Below, in pieces: positions 41,140-50,001 of a stretch of DNA of 64,000 nucleotides. How positions within the stretch are numbered: the stretch's first letter is position 1; each line of letters begins with the position of its first letter. Source of the DNA: Paenibacillus sp. PAMC 26794 (GTDB taxonomy: Bacteria > Bacillota > Bacilli > Paenibacillales > Paenibacillaceae); NCBI RefSeq assembly GCF_000316035.1, contig NZ_ANHX01000029.1:62001-126000 (forward strand), given 5' to 3'. Below the pieces are notes generated by a model. The model ran no database searches, was not told the origin of the DNA, and saw only the letters and a program-made list of their open reading frames with translations. A program made the translations under genes and the position numbers.

Positions 41140-41167
41140 ATTGTACCAGATCATTGTAAAAAAGCAA
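41140..41167 (-). promoter_or_regulatory. promoter of the ABC-F leader
   Basis: TTGCTT (41162-41167) and TACAAT (41140-41145) are 16 bases apart on the minus strand, giving a leader of about 340 bases. It lies just after the terminator of the tRNA-Gly gene, so the ABC-F unit is probably independent. Confidence 0.5.
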
Positions 41168-41186
41168 AGGGTATCCCCAGATTTTT

Positions 41187-41222
41187 TTAGGGAAAAAGAA
41201 AAATCCCCTGCATCGCAGGGGC
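41187..41222 (-). terminator. terminator of tRNA-Gly
   Basis: CCCCTG (41205-41210) pairs with CAGGGG (41216-41221) and is followed on the minus strand by a T-rich run. Confidence 0.8.
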
Positions 41223-41242
41223 TCTGGGTACTGCTTCGTTAA

Positions 41243-41312
41243 GCGGGTGATGGGAATCGAACCCACGCTATTAGCTTGGAAGGCTAAAGTTCTACCATTG
41301 AACTACACCCGC
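41243..41312 (-). tRNA. tRNA-Gly (anticodon UCC)
   Basis: Seventy bases fold as a tRNA: acceptor GCGGGTG/CACCCGC, D arm GTTC/GAAC, anticodon stem TTAGC/GCTAA with loop CTTCCAA (anticodon TCC, reading GGA/GGG), and T arm with TTCGATT. The 3' CCA is not encoded. It is a lone tRNA gene with its own terminator. Confidence 0.97.
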
Positions 41313-41330
41313 ATGATTGAAGATTTAATT

Positions 41331-41354
41331 GTTAAGTTCCGTTCGGAATTTAAC
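41331..41354. repeat. near-perfect inverted repeat upstream of tRNA-Gly
   Basis: Arms GTTAAGTTCCG and CGGAATTTAAC match in inverse except one position and surround a two-base centre. It lies 19 bases upstream of the tRNA. It has no T-run, so it is either a regulatory site or a processing hairpin. Confidence 0.4.
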
Positions 41355-41443
41355 AGTGATTTTACAAAGAATAATATACCATGATCCTCTATAGCATGCA
41401 AGTCACATTTACAATTTTTTTCATTTACACATCCATCTTAAAA

Positions 41444-41471
41444 AAGCAGGAGCACCCTCGCGCCCCCGCTG
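41444..41471 (-). terminator. terminator of the GGDEF/EAL gene
   Basis: AGCGGGGGC pairs with GCTCCTGCT (two G-U pairs) and is followed by six T on the minus strand. Confidence 0.75.
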
Positions 41472-41475
41472 TTCC

Positions 41476-43602
41476 CTATCCTGTAGGCTTATCCACATCT
41501 CTCAAAAACTGCTTTTCAAATTCAGCGGCTTTAATCGGTTTGCTGAAGAAATAACCCTGAGCCTCGTGACAGTGCTGATCGCGAAGAAAGACCATCTGAT
41601 CTTCGTTCTCCACGCCCTCAGCTGTCACTTTTAATTGTAAATGATGCGCCATTGAAGTGATGGTAGATACGATCGCGGCGTTATTGCTGTCCTCCATGAC
41701 TTCATTAACGAATGAACGGTCAATCTTGAGCCGATCAATCGGCAGATCCTTCAGATAGTGCAACGAGCTGTATCCCGTTCCAAAGTCATCAATACTGATA
41801 TGCACACCAATTTCTTTGATTTTGCGCAACTGTTCGAATGACCGATCTTTATCAAATGTCATGCTCTCTGTAATCTCCAGTTCAAGCCATACAGGCTCTA
41901 GTCCCGTCTCTTTGAGAATTCCATTGATATTGTCCAACAAATGGGAGTGCCTGAATTGTCTCATCGACAAATTCACCGAAACACACAGTTTACGATAACC
42001 GGCTTCCTGCCACTGTTTGTTCTGTGCACACGCTTCACGCAGCACCCATTCGCCAAGTGGCACAATGAGCCCACTCTCTTCTGCCAGAGGAATAAATTCT
42101 GCCGGAGATACCGAACCTCGCTGCGGATGCTGCCAACGAACCAATGCTTCCATGCCAACGATTAGCCCACTTTGCAGATTAACCTGCGGCTGGTAGACCA
42201 GGTAGAACTGACCTCGATCCAACGCCTTGCGCAGATCATTTTCAAGCTGCATACGCTCCTGTGCCTTCATCTGCATTGCATGGGCAAAACGATTCAGTTC
42301 CATCCCTTGTTCCTTTGCACTGTGCAGAGCCGTATCGGCATTCTGAATAATCTCCAGTGGTGACTCCCCATCATGCGGGAAAATGGCCATCCCAATTCCA
42401 AGGGTAAGATGATACTCATTGCCATCAACCAAGACCGGCTTCTCAAAAAGTTGCAATATGGATCTTGTCCGACGCAACGCTGTATCGGTTGAACTGAAAT
42501 CTGTCATCGTTAATGCAAACTCATCTCTTCCCAATCCAAAGACTTCTTCTCCTGGAAGTGACGAATGTTTCAGTCGTTGACCTACCTGACGCAAAACCCG
42601 GTTAGCTGCTTGCTGTCCGAGCGAATCATTAATGGTCTTGAACCGATTAATATTCAGGACCAGTACACCCACAAGCTGTTCCTGCACCACGGCATCATCC
42701 ATCATCTTTTTCAACCGCTGTGAAAGGCGACGACGGTTTGGAAGTCCCGTTACATCATCATGATGAGCAATATAGTTCATCTTGGCTTCCGCCACCTGCT
42801 GTTGCAGGAAAGGCGTGTCCACTACAGACGTGTACAGTCCTTTTTGAATGAAAAAATATGCCATACAATTACTCAGCAATCCTAATAACAGATTGAGATC
42901 GTTCACCCCAGTTGCTGAAACAAAATAACATTCACCAAAAAAGAAACACAGAATGCCACATAGAATGGTTGGTAAATCACCGTCTTTGGTTTTTTTCCAT
43001 TGTACAAACAAAAGAACTGCAATAATGCCATAGAGCAATCCGACCATAAAATGAACTCGGGTGAAGATTCCACCAAGCACATCCCCATCAAGCATACTTG
43101 GTAACATACTCCATTCCTGAATAGCCAGTATGTACAAAATAACAAAGGTACCCAATGTCCCACTGAACAGTAAGAATTTGCGTGGTAATGCAATTTCTTT
43201 TTCATTTAAGGTATACACGAGCAATAAACCTACTGAACATACCAAAGATCCCATGGTTGTCATCATTAAGGAGAACTCCGATTCCATCATGGCTCCGTTT
43301 GGAATCTCTTCTGCAAATGAAACGATATGAACCAGTTCAAACAGACCAATCAATAAAAAGAGTGTTGTCAATAATGTCCTCCGAAGAGTTAGCTTCTGTG
43401 TCCGAAACAACCAGCTTTGATTGTAGATGCCGATACAAGCCGCTGCCGCAGCAAATCCACCCAAGAGTGTCAAAACCGGGTAACCCGATATGATCAGATC
43501 AGAACTTGAAGAATAACGAAACCATTGACTTGCGAGGAAACACATTAAGCCGCACACAGCGACCCAACTTATTTTTCTCTGATCTTGCAGATTAACCTTC
43601 AT
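41476..43602 (-). CDS. membrane GGDEF-EAL protein, predicted c-di-GMP phosphodiesterase
   Basis: A 708-residue protein: about eight membrane helices (residues 10-255), a GGDEF domain (275-440) and an EAL domain (450-700). The GGDEF site reads GRDEF at 358-362 and the metal-site aspartate in the LNINRF segment is Asn, so cyclase activity is probably lost. The EAL domain keeps EAL at 485-487, NLS, the ITES glutamate, DDFGTGYSSL and AEGVEN, so c-di-GMP hydrolysis is likely. The degenerate GGDEF may bind GTP as an activator. Single gene. Confidence 0.87.
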   Translation of the reverse strand: MKVNLQDQRKISWVAVCGLMCFLASQWFRYSSSSDLIISGYPVLTLLGGFAAAAACIGIYNQSWLFRTQKLTLRRTLLTTLFLLIGLFELVHIVSFAEEIPNGAMMESEFSLMMTTMGSLVCSVGLLLVYTLNEKEIALPRKFLLFSGTLGTFVILYILAIQEWSMLPSMLDGDVLGGIFTRVHFMVGLLYGIIAVLLFVQWKKTKDGDLPTILCGILCFFFGECYFVSATGVNDLNLLLGLLSNCMAYFFIQKGLYTSVVDTPFLQQQVAEAKMNYIAHHDDVTGLPNRRRLSQRLKKMMDDAVVQEQLVGVLVLNINRFKTINDSLGQQAANRVLRQVGQRLKHSSLPGEEVFGLGRDEFALTMTDFSSTDTALRRTRSILQLFEKPVLVDGNEYHLTLGIGMAIFPHDGESPLEIIQNADTALHSAKEQGMELNRFAHAMQMKAQERMQLENDLRKALDRGQFYLVYQPQVNLQSGLIVGMEALVRWQHPQRGSVSPAEFIPLAEESGLIVPLGEWVLREACAQNKQWQEAGYRKLCVSVNLSMRQFRHSHLLDNINGILKETGLEPVWLELEITESMTFDKDRSFEQLRKIKEIGVHISIDDFGTGYSSLHYLKDLPIDRLKIDRSFVNEVMEDSNNAAIVSTITSMAHHLQLKVTAEGVENEDQMVFLRDQHCHEAQGYFFSKPIKAAEFEKQFLRDVDKPTG

Positions 43603-43783
43603 GCCGTGTTTTCCTTCCCGGGATCACCTATCCTGAATTACATTAACCAAACTTAACAGCTTACTACATGATTCGACAAAAAACATATTAACCAACGTTC
43701 AATTCACATGCATACACATGCTATCTGGTACATAATAACATTTAATTTTGTATACGTGAACTAAAAAATAGTTACTCCTAGGA

Positions 43784-43801
43784 ATATTTATTCATAAATA
43801 T
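43784..43801. repeat. perfect AT-rich palindrome upstream of the GGDEF/EAL gene
   Basis: ATATTTAT-TC-ATAAATAT is an 18-base palindrome between the GGDEF/EAL gene and the aldolase terminator. It may be an operator; nothing else in 43603-43829 is recognised. Confidence 0.3.
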
Positions 43802-43829
43802 AGAGAAAAACAAGGCATTAAGAACTAAA

Positions 43830-43863
43830 AAAACATGGATCTCCAGTTAGAGTCCATGTTTTC
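43830..43863 (-). terminator. terminator of the aldolase-family gene
   Basis: AAACATGGA (43831-43839) pairs with TCCATGTTT (43852-43860); an inner CTC/GAG pair extends it, and T-rich sequence follows on the minus strand. Confidence 0.75.
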
Positions 43864-43891
43864 CTAATTTACAACTGTATTTCAGACTATA

Positions 43892-44848
43892 TTACTTATC
43901 AAAATTCACTTCTGGTGTTGTTAATTTATCATAGAAATCAACAACCTTATCCTTGTCTTCCGATGAGCGAATCGCCATCGCTGAACGCGGATGCTCGTCC
44001 AACGCACCTGTGATCATGTAAGGCAGAATGTAACCCCATTCTTCTTTTTCTCTCAGTGGAACCATCAACTGTTCCAATACACCAAGTACTGGACGCAGAT
44101 TGTATTTCGTTCCTTTCAGATGAGCTACCAGCAATTCGGTTGGGCAGTTACCTGCCGCACGTCCCATACCATACACAGAAGCATCAAGCAGTTCAACGCC
44201 AAGTTCCGCCGCAACCAATGTGTTAGAAAACGCAAGTTGCATATTATTATGTGTGTGAACACCAAGACGCTTGTTAGGCAAGTGAGTCTTGAACTTCTCC
44301 ACCAGATATTTCACATCATTATGATCCAGACTGCCGTAAGAATCTACAATGTAAACCACATCTACGGAGCTTTCTTTGATCAATTCAAATGCTTCCAGCA
44401 ATTCATTCTCCATAACATTGGAGAGTGCCATAATATTAAGTGTAGTTTCATATCCACGATCATGGAATGTTTGAACCAGTGCAAGTGCCTTGTCTACATC
44501 TTTGCTGTAGCAGGCAACCCGGATCAGATCCAGCATGCTCTCACTGCGAGGCAAGATATCATTTTCGTCCACACGACCTACGTCAACCAGTGCAGACAGT
44601 TTGGTATTGCCTTTTTGAGGAATAACTTTACGCAGGAAATCATCGTTCAGGAAACGCCATGGTCCTGCTTCCTCGGCGCCTTTAAGCAACTTCGGAGAGT
44701 TTTTATATCCAATTTCCATATAATCAACGCCAGCTTCATTCAATCCAGCATATAGCTGTTGAACAAAGTCCACGCTAAAGTCCCAATTATTCACCAATCC
44801 GCCATCACGGATCGTACAATCTACAATTTTGCAATGATTTGTCTTCAT
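43892..44848 (-). CDS. DRE-TIM metallolyase (HMGL/4-hydroxy-2-oxovalerate aldolase-like)
   Basis: A 318-residue TIM-barrel enzyme of the HMGL-like family. The metal/proton motif is D-C-T-I-R-D-G-G near residue 10, and the metal histidines are in GVHTHNNMQLA; NCPTELLVAHL follows. It resembles the aldolase DmpG/MhpE but no acylating dehydrogenase partner or other degradation gene is nearby, so the substrate is unknown. AAAGGAG precedes the ATG at 44848. Single gene closed by a terminator. Confidence 0.8.
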   Translation of the reverse strand: MKTNHCKIVDCTIRDGGLVNNWDFSVDFVQQLYAGLNEAGVDYMEIGYKNSPKLLKGAEEAGPWRFLNDDFLRKVIPQKGNTKLSALVDVGRVDENDILPRSESMLDLIRVACYSKDVDKALALVQTFHDRGYETTLNIMALSNVMENELLEAFELIKESSVDVVYIVDSYGSLDHNDVKYLVEKFKTHLPNKRLGVHTHNNMQLAFSNTLVAAELGVELLDASVYGMGRAAGNCPTELLVAHLKGTKYNLRPVLGVLEQLMVPLREKEEWGYILPYMITGALDEHPRSAMAIRSSEDKDKVVDFYDKLTTPEVNFDK

Positions 44849-44931
44849 TAATGTCTGCTCCTTTTCTGACCAACTTGTGTATTCCTCTCATGATACTTGA
44901 ACGTGACAAGAAAAGTAAAGGGATTCCGGAC

Positions 44932-46245
44932 TTATTTACTTCGATAAGATCTCCAAATTCGGTCAATCTCAACCATATCGGAACGATCGGGAACTTTCTC
45001 TCCATAACGGACGGCATTATACGTATCTGGCAGTCTCGAAGACAGCTCATCTTCCTCTACCTTCACACCATTCTGAATAATGGTCTGTGCAGCCTCCAGC
45101 GGAGTGTGCGTCCCCTGTATTCCCACGCCTCGATGAGCAGCTCTTTCAATCCAAGTCCGATAGTAATACCGAACACGTTCAGCATCCTGTGCAGGTGGCG
45201 CTTCTTTCTTCCGAAACCAATTCTTTCGGACTTTTGCTGGCGCATCAAGCGTCTCACTGACATCGATATACTCCGTCCGTGGTTCTGCCTTCTTTTCACC
45301 TGGTTGTAACATCCCCTTGAATCGGTCCATAAGTCTGTTTATCGTTTTTTGTCCCAACCTCATAAGCAGCCACAGGATTGCTCCTGCTACAGCACACATC
45401 ACTACCCATCCGAGGATGTTCCAGAAGACTGAGGGCTCGGATGGAGGCTCTCTCCAGTCATTCGGTATATTTAGCGGCTGATTGGGGTTGTCCATTGGTA
45501 ATCGTGGCTCCTCGCCGGAAATCGGACCAAACCATCCCCTGATCCATGCGAGCAAGCGATCACGTAGCGGTCCCAGCCAGGCAGCCAGACTTGGGAAAGC
45601 ACCAATCGCGACGATAACAATAAATATCCACATGAACCGCTGATGATTCGCACGTGCAAAATCTCTTAATACCAATCTTCTCTTGCCGTCATTGAGTATT
45701 GCCTGATCCAGTTGCAGCATATATCGTCCAACCAGCCAAAAGGCAAAGCTGATCACTCCGGCAATATAGATCCATAGGGTATAGGTTCGTATCGGCTGCA
45801 TGAATTCCAACGAGTTCGAAGCAATCATAAGCACGATTGCACTGATTACACCCATAATCTGCAAGCGCCATAACAACACTGAATGAAAGACTGGCTTGAA
45901 GGTCAGACCTGCATAAGCCGAGATGACTCCACACAGTACCAATGTGATGATATCCGGCAACGGGAGAATAAGGCTCATCCCAACAACGAGTGCGAAGAGA
46001 AGTCCTATGACGAGTGCCGTTACTCCACGAATGAGTGTACTTTTCTCGCTAAAACCTGGAATTTTATGCTGAATGAACTGTCCTAACCAACCTACAAGAA
46101 CAACCAGGATGAATAATGTGAACGGCAAATGTTCCATTGCGTAGAATGAAGCAAGCGTAAATATCGGGAAAAGGTATATGCCCGCCATCAAGACGGCAAG
46201 CATTGCTATGAGTCCTGTGGTCGTCGCTACCGGTCTGTTCCTCAT
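44932..46245 (-). CDS. DUF4129 membrane protein
   Basis: A 437-residue protein: five to six membrane helices (residues 5-210), an extracytoplasmic segment, one more helix near 285-305, and a cytoplasmic C-terminal DUF4129 domain (RVRYYYRTWIERAAHRGV, THTPLEAAQTI, YNAVRYGE). The usual partner of MoxR and DUF58 has a transglutaminase core between the helices; I cannot find its Cys-His-Asp motif here. Its start overlaps the DUF58 stop by four bases. Likely a membrane part of a MoxR-linked complex. Confidence 0.75.
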   Translation of the reverse strand: MRNRPVATTTGLIAMLAVLMAGIYLFPIFTLASFYAMEHLPFTLFILVVLVGWLGQFIQHKIPGFSEKSTLIRGVTALVIGLLFALVVGMSLILPLPDIITLVLCGVISAYAGLTFKPVFHSVLLWRLQIMGVISAIVLMIASNSLEFMQPIRTYTLWIYIAGVISFAFWLVGRYMLQLDQAILNDGKRRLVLRDFARANHQRFMWIFIVIVAIGAFPSLAAWLGPLRDRLLAWIRGWFGPISGEEPRLPMDNPNQPLNIPNDWREPPSEPSVFWNILGWVVMCAVAGAILWLLMRLGQKTINRLMDRFKGMLQPGEKKAEPRTEYIDVSETLDAPAKVRKNWFRKKEAPPAQDAERVRYYYRTWIERAAHRGVGIQGTHTPLEAAQTIIQNGVKVEEDELSSRLPDTYNAVRYGEKVPDRSDMVEIDRIWRSYRSK

Positions 46246-47357
46246 GCACTCACCGCCTTCGTATTACCCTTCACGTCCTCTACCGGGAGAATCGTTACAC
46301 GATGTCCTTGTTCGTGCAGACGTGCAATCTCCTGCTCCATAGCGGCAGATACATAGGATGTAATCAGCAGATAGCTGCGGATTTGCTGTGCTTCTTCATT
46401 CAGACGTACTTCATCATTCAGGAATTGCTCCATGGGCACCATGCATTTCAACTCTGTCTCAGCCATAGCTTCCAGTAACCGTTCCAGATGCGGGGTGCCA
46501 TAATCCGGCTCAATCCGAAGTGTATCGCGGCCTCCACCCACATGATAGCCATTATGGGCGAAACCTGCCGGCAACCCTCTACCGATGGCATCCACTGCAG
46601 CCGTGGCAGCGTAACGAAGTGCCCGTTCAATCTTTTCCGGTCGAGTAACAACACTCCACATATCTGCAGATTCCTGAATGTTAACTACAATCCAGGATTG
46701 CGGATCAGCCGTCCATCCCTGCTTGTAGACTTGTAATTCACCTGTACGTGCACTCGCTTTCCAGTGAATACGATTCATGGGGTCGCCTGCACCATAAGGC
46801 CGAACACCCAGGATCAAGAAAGGATCTTCAACGATCCATCGTGATACTTCCACTTCTCCCTGCCATACCTGATAAATTGCAGGAAGATCCTCTGCATTCA
46901 CTAATGAAGGATACACGATCATAGACATTTGCAAAGGAATCGGTTTGGTGGAACGCCACACACCAAAGAGATCCCCACCTGTCATCGTTGCTGTATTTAA
47001 TGGATAAATCCCACGCTGAGTACATGTAAAAGGATGCTTGCGCGTAATACGGGTAAACGGTTTCAACGTAAAAATACTCTTATGGTTCTGATAGATTTCG
47101 CCTTGGCTAATATCCATACCTGAGTCGGAACGAAATACAAACGACACTGGCATCATCGATTCAAGTCTGAGCCACGGTACGGAGACTCGTTTCTCATTCG
47201 ATATCGTCTCCACCATCTCAAGTTCATCTCCAGCGTAACAACGCAGCTTGCTGAATTGTCTGCTGTACTTGAGCTTTCGCAGTGCAGGTCGTCCAAACCA
47301 CACACCATGTATAACAACGACAATGCCTCCAACAAGGACAAGCCATAATAATGCCAT
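46242..47357 (-). CDS. DUF58 protein (YeaD-like)
   Basis: A 371-residue protein with an N-terminal membrane helix and a C-terminal DUF58 domain with a von Willebrand-like fold; the family core VRPYGAGDPMNRIHWKASART is at about residue 185. DUF58 proteins are encoded with MoxR ATPases and thought to be their clients or adaptors. It starts four bases after the moxR stop and overlaps the DUF4129 gene by four bases, so the three make an operon. Confidence 0.85.
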   Translation of the reverse strand: MALLWLVLVGGIVVVIHGVWFGRPALRKLKYSRQFSKLRCYAGDELEMVETISNEKRVSVPWLRLESMMPVSFVFRSDSGMDISQGEIYQNHKSIFTLKPFTRITRKHPFTCTQRGIYPLNTATMTGGDLFGVWRSTKPIPLQMSMIVYPSLVNAEDLPAIYQVWQGEVEVSRWIVEDPFLILGVRPYGAGDPMNRIHWKASARTGELQVYKQGWTADPQSWIVVNIQESADMWSVVTRPEKIERALRYAATAAVDAIGRGLPAGFAHNGYHVGGGRDTLRIEPDYGTPHLERLLEAMAETELKCMVPMEQFLNDEVRLNEEAQQIRSYLLITSYVSAAMEQEIARLHEQGHRVTILPVEDVKGNTKAVSA

Positions 47358-47361
47358 AAGA

Positions 47362-48333
47362 TTAACGCCCGCTTGTAGCGAGATTCTCCGTAGGCACTTC
47401 TGTCTGATTCAGAAGTTCCTGGATGATACGCTCCGCCAAGCCCTCTTGTTGTCTGATCCGGTTACGAAACACAAGTCGGTGCGCCAGCACAGGTTCCGCC
47501 AGTACTTTAATATCATCAGGCAAAACAAAGTCTCTGCCATGCAGTGCAGCCCATGCCTGACTTGCCTTGAGTAATGCCTGAGCCCCTCGTGGACTTACGC
47601 CAAGCGAGAGCTCGGGATGTTGCCTTGTCGCTTCGGTTAACTGAATGATATATCGTAGCAAATCTTCGTTGATTTGCACTGTTTTATACGTATCCTGTGC
47701 CTTCAAAAGTTCTTCACGACTGATCACTGCCGAGAGATCATCAACAGAACGACTGGCTACCGTACGTCTCAAAATTTCTACACTCTCTTCACTGCTTGGA
47801 TAACCCATGCGAATTTTCATCATAAAACGATCCATCTGCGCTTCAGGTAGTGGAAAAGTTCCCTGGTTATCTACAGGATTCTGGGTGGCGATAACGATGA
47901 ATGGCCGTTCCAGCTGTCTCGTTGAACCGTCGATACTGATCTGGCGCTCTTCCATGCACTCCAGCAAACTTGATTGGGTACGCGGTGTAGCCCGATTAAT
48001 CTCATCGGCAAGTACAAGATTGGCAAACAAGGGGCCGGGTCGGAATTCAAAATCCCCTTCTTTTTGATTAAAAAAATGAATCCCTGTTAAGTCAGAGGGC
48101 AGCAAGTCCGGTGTAAACTGTATCCGTTGGAATGTGCAGTCCAATGAAGAGGCTACCGATTTGGCAAGCATCGTTTTCCCGGTACCCGGTACATCCTCCA
48201 GCAGCACATGTCCTGACGCTATGATCGCTGTCATCACCAGCTCTATGGTATGCTCTTTTCCCACAATCACTTTTCCCACGTGATCCATCAATTGTTGATT
48301 CATTCGTTCCATTCCCTGGATTTCCATCTGCAT
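47362..48333 (-). CDS. MoxR family AAA+ ATPase (YeaC-like)
   Basis: A 323-residue AAA+ ATPase with Walker A EDVPGTGKTMLA, Walker B VLADEINRATP, sensor 1 IATQNP and the arginine-finger/sensor 2 region SPRGAQALLKA. MoxR proteins act as chaperones that insert cofactors or remodel protein complexes. It is the first gene of the MoxR-DUF58-DUF4129 operon, the arrangement of Bacillus yeaC-yeaD-yebA. GGAAGG precedes the ATG. Confidence 0.9.
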   Translation of the reverse strand: MQMEIQGMERMNQQLMDHVGKVIVGKEHTIELVMTAIIASGHVLLEDVPGTGKTMLAKSVASSLDCTFQRIQFTPDLLPSDLTGIHFFNQKEGDFEFRPGPLFANLVLADEINRATPRTQSSLLECMEERQISIDGSTRQLERPFIVIATQNPVDNQGTFPLPEAQMDRFMMKIRMGYPSSEESVEILRRTVASRSVDDLSAVISREELLKAQDTYKTVQINEDLLRYIIQLTEATRQHPELSLGVSPRGAQALLKASQAWAALHGRDFVLPDDIKVLAEPVLAHRLVFRNRIRQQEGLAERIIQELLNQTEVPTENLATSGR

Positions 48334-48399
48334 CTCATCCTTCCGTTATGGAGCTTATGTATTCGCATTCATTACTAACTATAACCCTTATTGGCAACA

Positions 48400-48434
48400 T
48401 AAAACAAAGGAGTTGGCAAATGGCCAACTCCTCG
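48400..48434 (-). terminator. terminator of the histidine kinase gene
   Basis: AGGAGTTGGC (48408-48417) pairs with GCCAACTCCT (48423-48432), followed by TTTGTTTT on the minus strand. Confidence 0.8.
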
Positions 48435-48448
48435 ACTCCCCGCTTTTC

Positions 48449-49555
48449 TCAATATACCAAGGGTAACATAATTATAAACCGCGTGCCTTCGCCCTTTTTG
48501 CTATCCACAGAGATGGTGCCTCCATGGTTCTTGATGATTCGGTAACTCACCGAAAGTCCAAGCCCCGTTCCGCTCTCCTTGGTCGTGAAGAATGGATCAA
48601 ACAGACGTACAAGCGTGTTATGGTCCATCCCATGACCGTTATCCGCGATGGAGATCTGCACGAACTTGTTTTCCGTGGCGGTAGATATTCGAATTAGACC
48701 CGTATGTTCTTCGCCGACTTCCTCAATGGCATCCATTGCGTTTTTCACCATATTCAAAATAACCTGCTTAATCTGTTTGACATCAATGGATACATTCAGT
48801 GGGGCATTCCCTTCATCCAGTACGATCTCGCATCCCTTCATCAAACCTTCGCTTTCGGTCAGCAAGACCACCTCTTTGAGCAAAGAGTCGACGGACATCA
48901 CGGTCTTCTGTGGAGCTGACGGTTTGGAAGAATTCAAAAATTCGTAGATGATGTCATTCGCCCGATCAATCTCCGTCAGTATGATTCGAGCGTACTCGTC
49001 TTTGCCGAGCTGCAGCAAATGGGGCCTGAGCAGTTGGATGAACCCACGGATTGCAGTCAACGGATTACGAATTTCATGAGCAATAGATGCTGAAATTCGC
49101 CCCAGCATCGCAAGTTTGTCATTTTGATAAGCGGTCTGTTCAATTTGTTTATAATCAGATACATCTTTGACGCTGAACAAGAAGTCGCCATCCATCTGAT
49201 CACCGTACGTCACAGTAACCAGCCAATGCCTTCCGTATTCATCAATCAACTCATGATAGCGCTTACGGTGAAAAATAGTTTCCCGATAGATACGTAAAAT
49301 TTTCTTTTTCTTGAATCGGCTCATCTGCGGATGATGCAGCATTTGCATCAGGGTGCAGCCGCTCAACAGACTTCGTGGAAGCTCCAACAACTTTGCCATC
49401 TGAACGTTAATAAACGTCAATACACCGTGACTGTCAAACAACATAATACCGCTATCCAGATGTTCCAGTACATTCTCGTACTTGTTGTTATCCAGATGCA
49501 CAGGCGGGAATCCATCCGTTGGTTGAGGCACTGTATCCTGAAATTCACTAATCAT
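48449..49555 (-). CDS. soluble PAS-domain sensor histidine kinase
   Basis: A 368-residue kinase without membrane segments. A PAS domain covers about residues 22-135. The dimerisation/phosphoacceptor helix has H-E-I-R-N-P near residue 158 (SIAHEIRNPLTAIRGF), and the ATPase domain has the N box NMVKNAMDAIEE and glycine boxes DNGHGM and GTGLGLS. This layout matches sporulation-type orphan kinases; no response regulator adjoins. ATG 49555 has AAGGAGG eight bases upstream; the frame is open further upstream but has no better start. Confidence 0.87.
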   Translation of the reverse strand: MISEFQDTVPQPTDGFPPVHLDNNKYENVLEHLDSGIMLFDSHGVLTFINVQMAKLLELPRSLLSGCTLMQMLHHPQMSRFKKKKILRIYRETIFHRKRYHELIDEYGRHWLVTVTYGDQMDGDFLFSVKDVSDYKQIEQTAYQNDKLAMLGRISASIAHEIRNPLTAIRGFIQLLRPHLLQLGKDEYARIILTEIDRANDIIYEFLNSSKPSAPQKTVMSVDSLLKEVVLLTESEGLMKGCEIVLDEGNAPLNVSIDVKQIKQVILNMVKNAMDAIEEVGEEHTGLIRISTATENKFVQISIADNGHGMDHNTLVRLFDPFFTTKESGTGLGLSVSYRIIKNHGGTISVDSKKGEGTRFIIMLPLVY

Positions 49556-49828
49556 GTCAGGTTCCTCCTTTTCACGTAAATGATAAACTTGCCATTCGGA
49601 CATCATATCATCACAGAAACAGGAAGGGCCGATTTTATTTTTCATTACCGGTGCCCTTTCGTTGGGGGGCTGAGCCGAAAATATGGATGGCATGGCCGGA
49701 ACTCAAGCTGGTCTATTCCCGGTAACCAACAGTCGATCCGGAAAATCATATACGTTTGTCCCATTCTGACCTTCTCCTATTCCCAAACACGAACATTTTT
49801 TGCTCCGCCTCTTTGCAAGTCTGTTTTT

Positions 49829-49858
49829 ATCATAGACAAGTTTATAGAAGAGAGTCAA
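49829..49858 (-). promoter_or_regulatory. promoter of the histidine kinase gene
   Basis: TTGACT (49853-49858) and TATGAT (49829-49834) are 18 bases apart on the minus strand, leaving an untranslated leader of about 265 bases (49556-49822) in which I see only a weak GGGC/GCCC hairpin and no known riboswitch. Confidence 0.6.
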
Positions 49859-49922
49859 TCGGAGAAAGTGTCGAATGGAAATTATTTTAAAAAAAACCTC
49901 GAATTAGTTCCATAACAACGCA

Positions 49923-49970
49923 CAAAAACGAAGCCGTTTCACCCCATAGGCAAATCAGCTTCGTTTTTAA
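49923..49970. terminator. terminator of the zinc-binding protein gene
   Basis: AAAACGAAGC (49925-49934) pairs with GCTTCGTTTT (49958-49967); A- and T-runs on both sides. Confidence 0.8.
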
Positions 49971-50001
49971 TATCTTTAATTTGTGATATATCCGAGATCA
50001 T

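Noticed and set aside
49556..49822. c-di-GMP (GEMM) or other riboswitch before the histidine kinase
   Set aside because: The GEMM core bases are missing on both strands; only a weak hairpin is seen.
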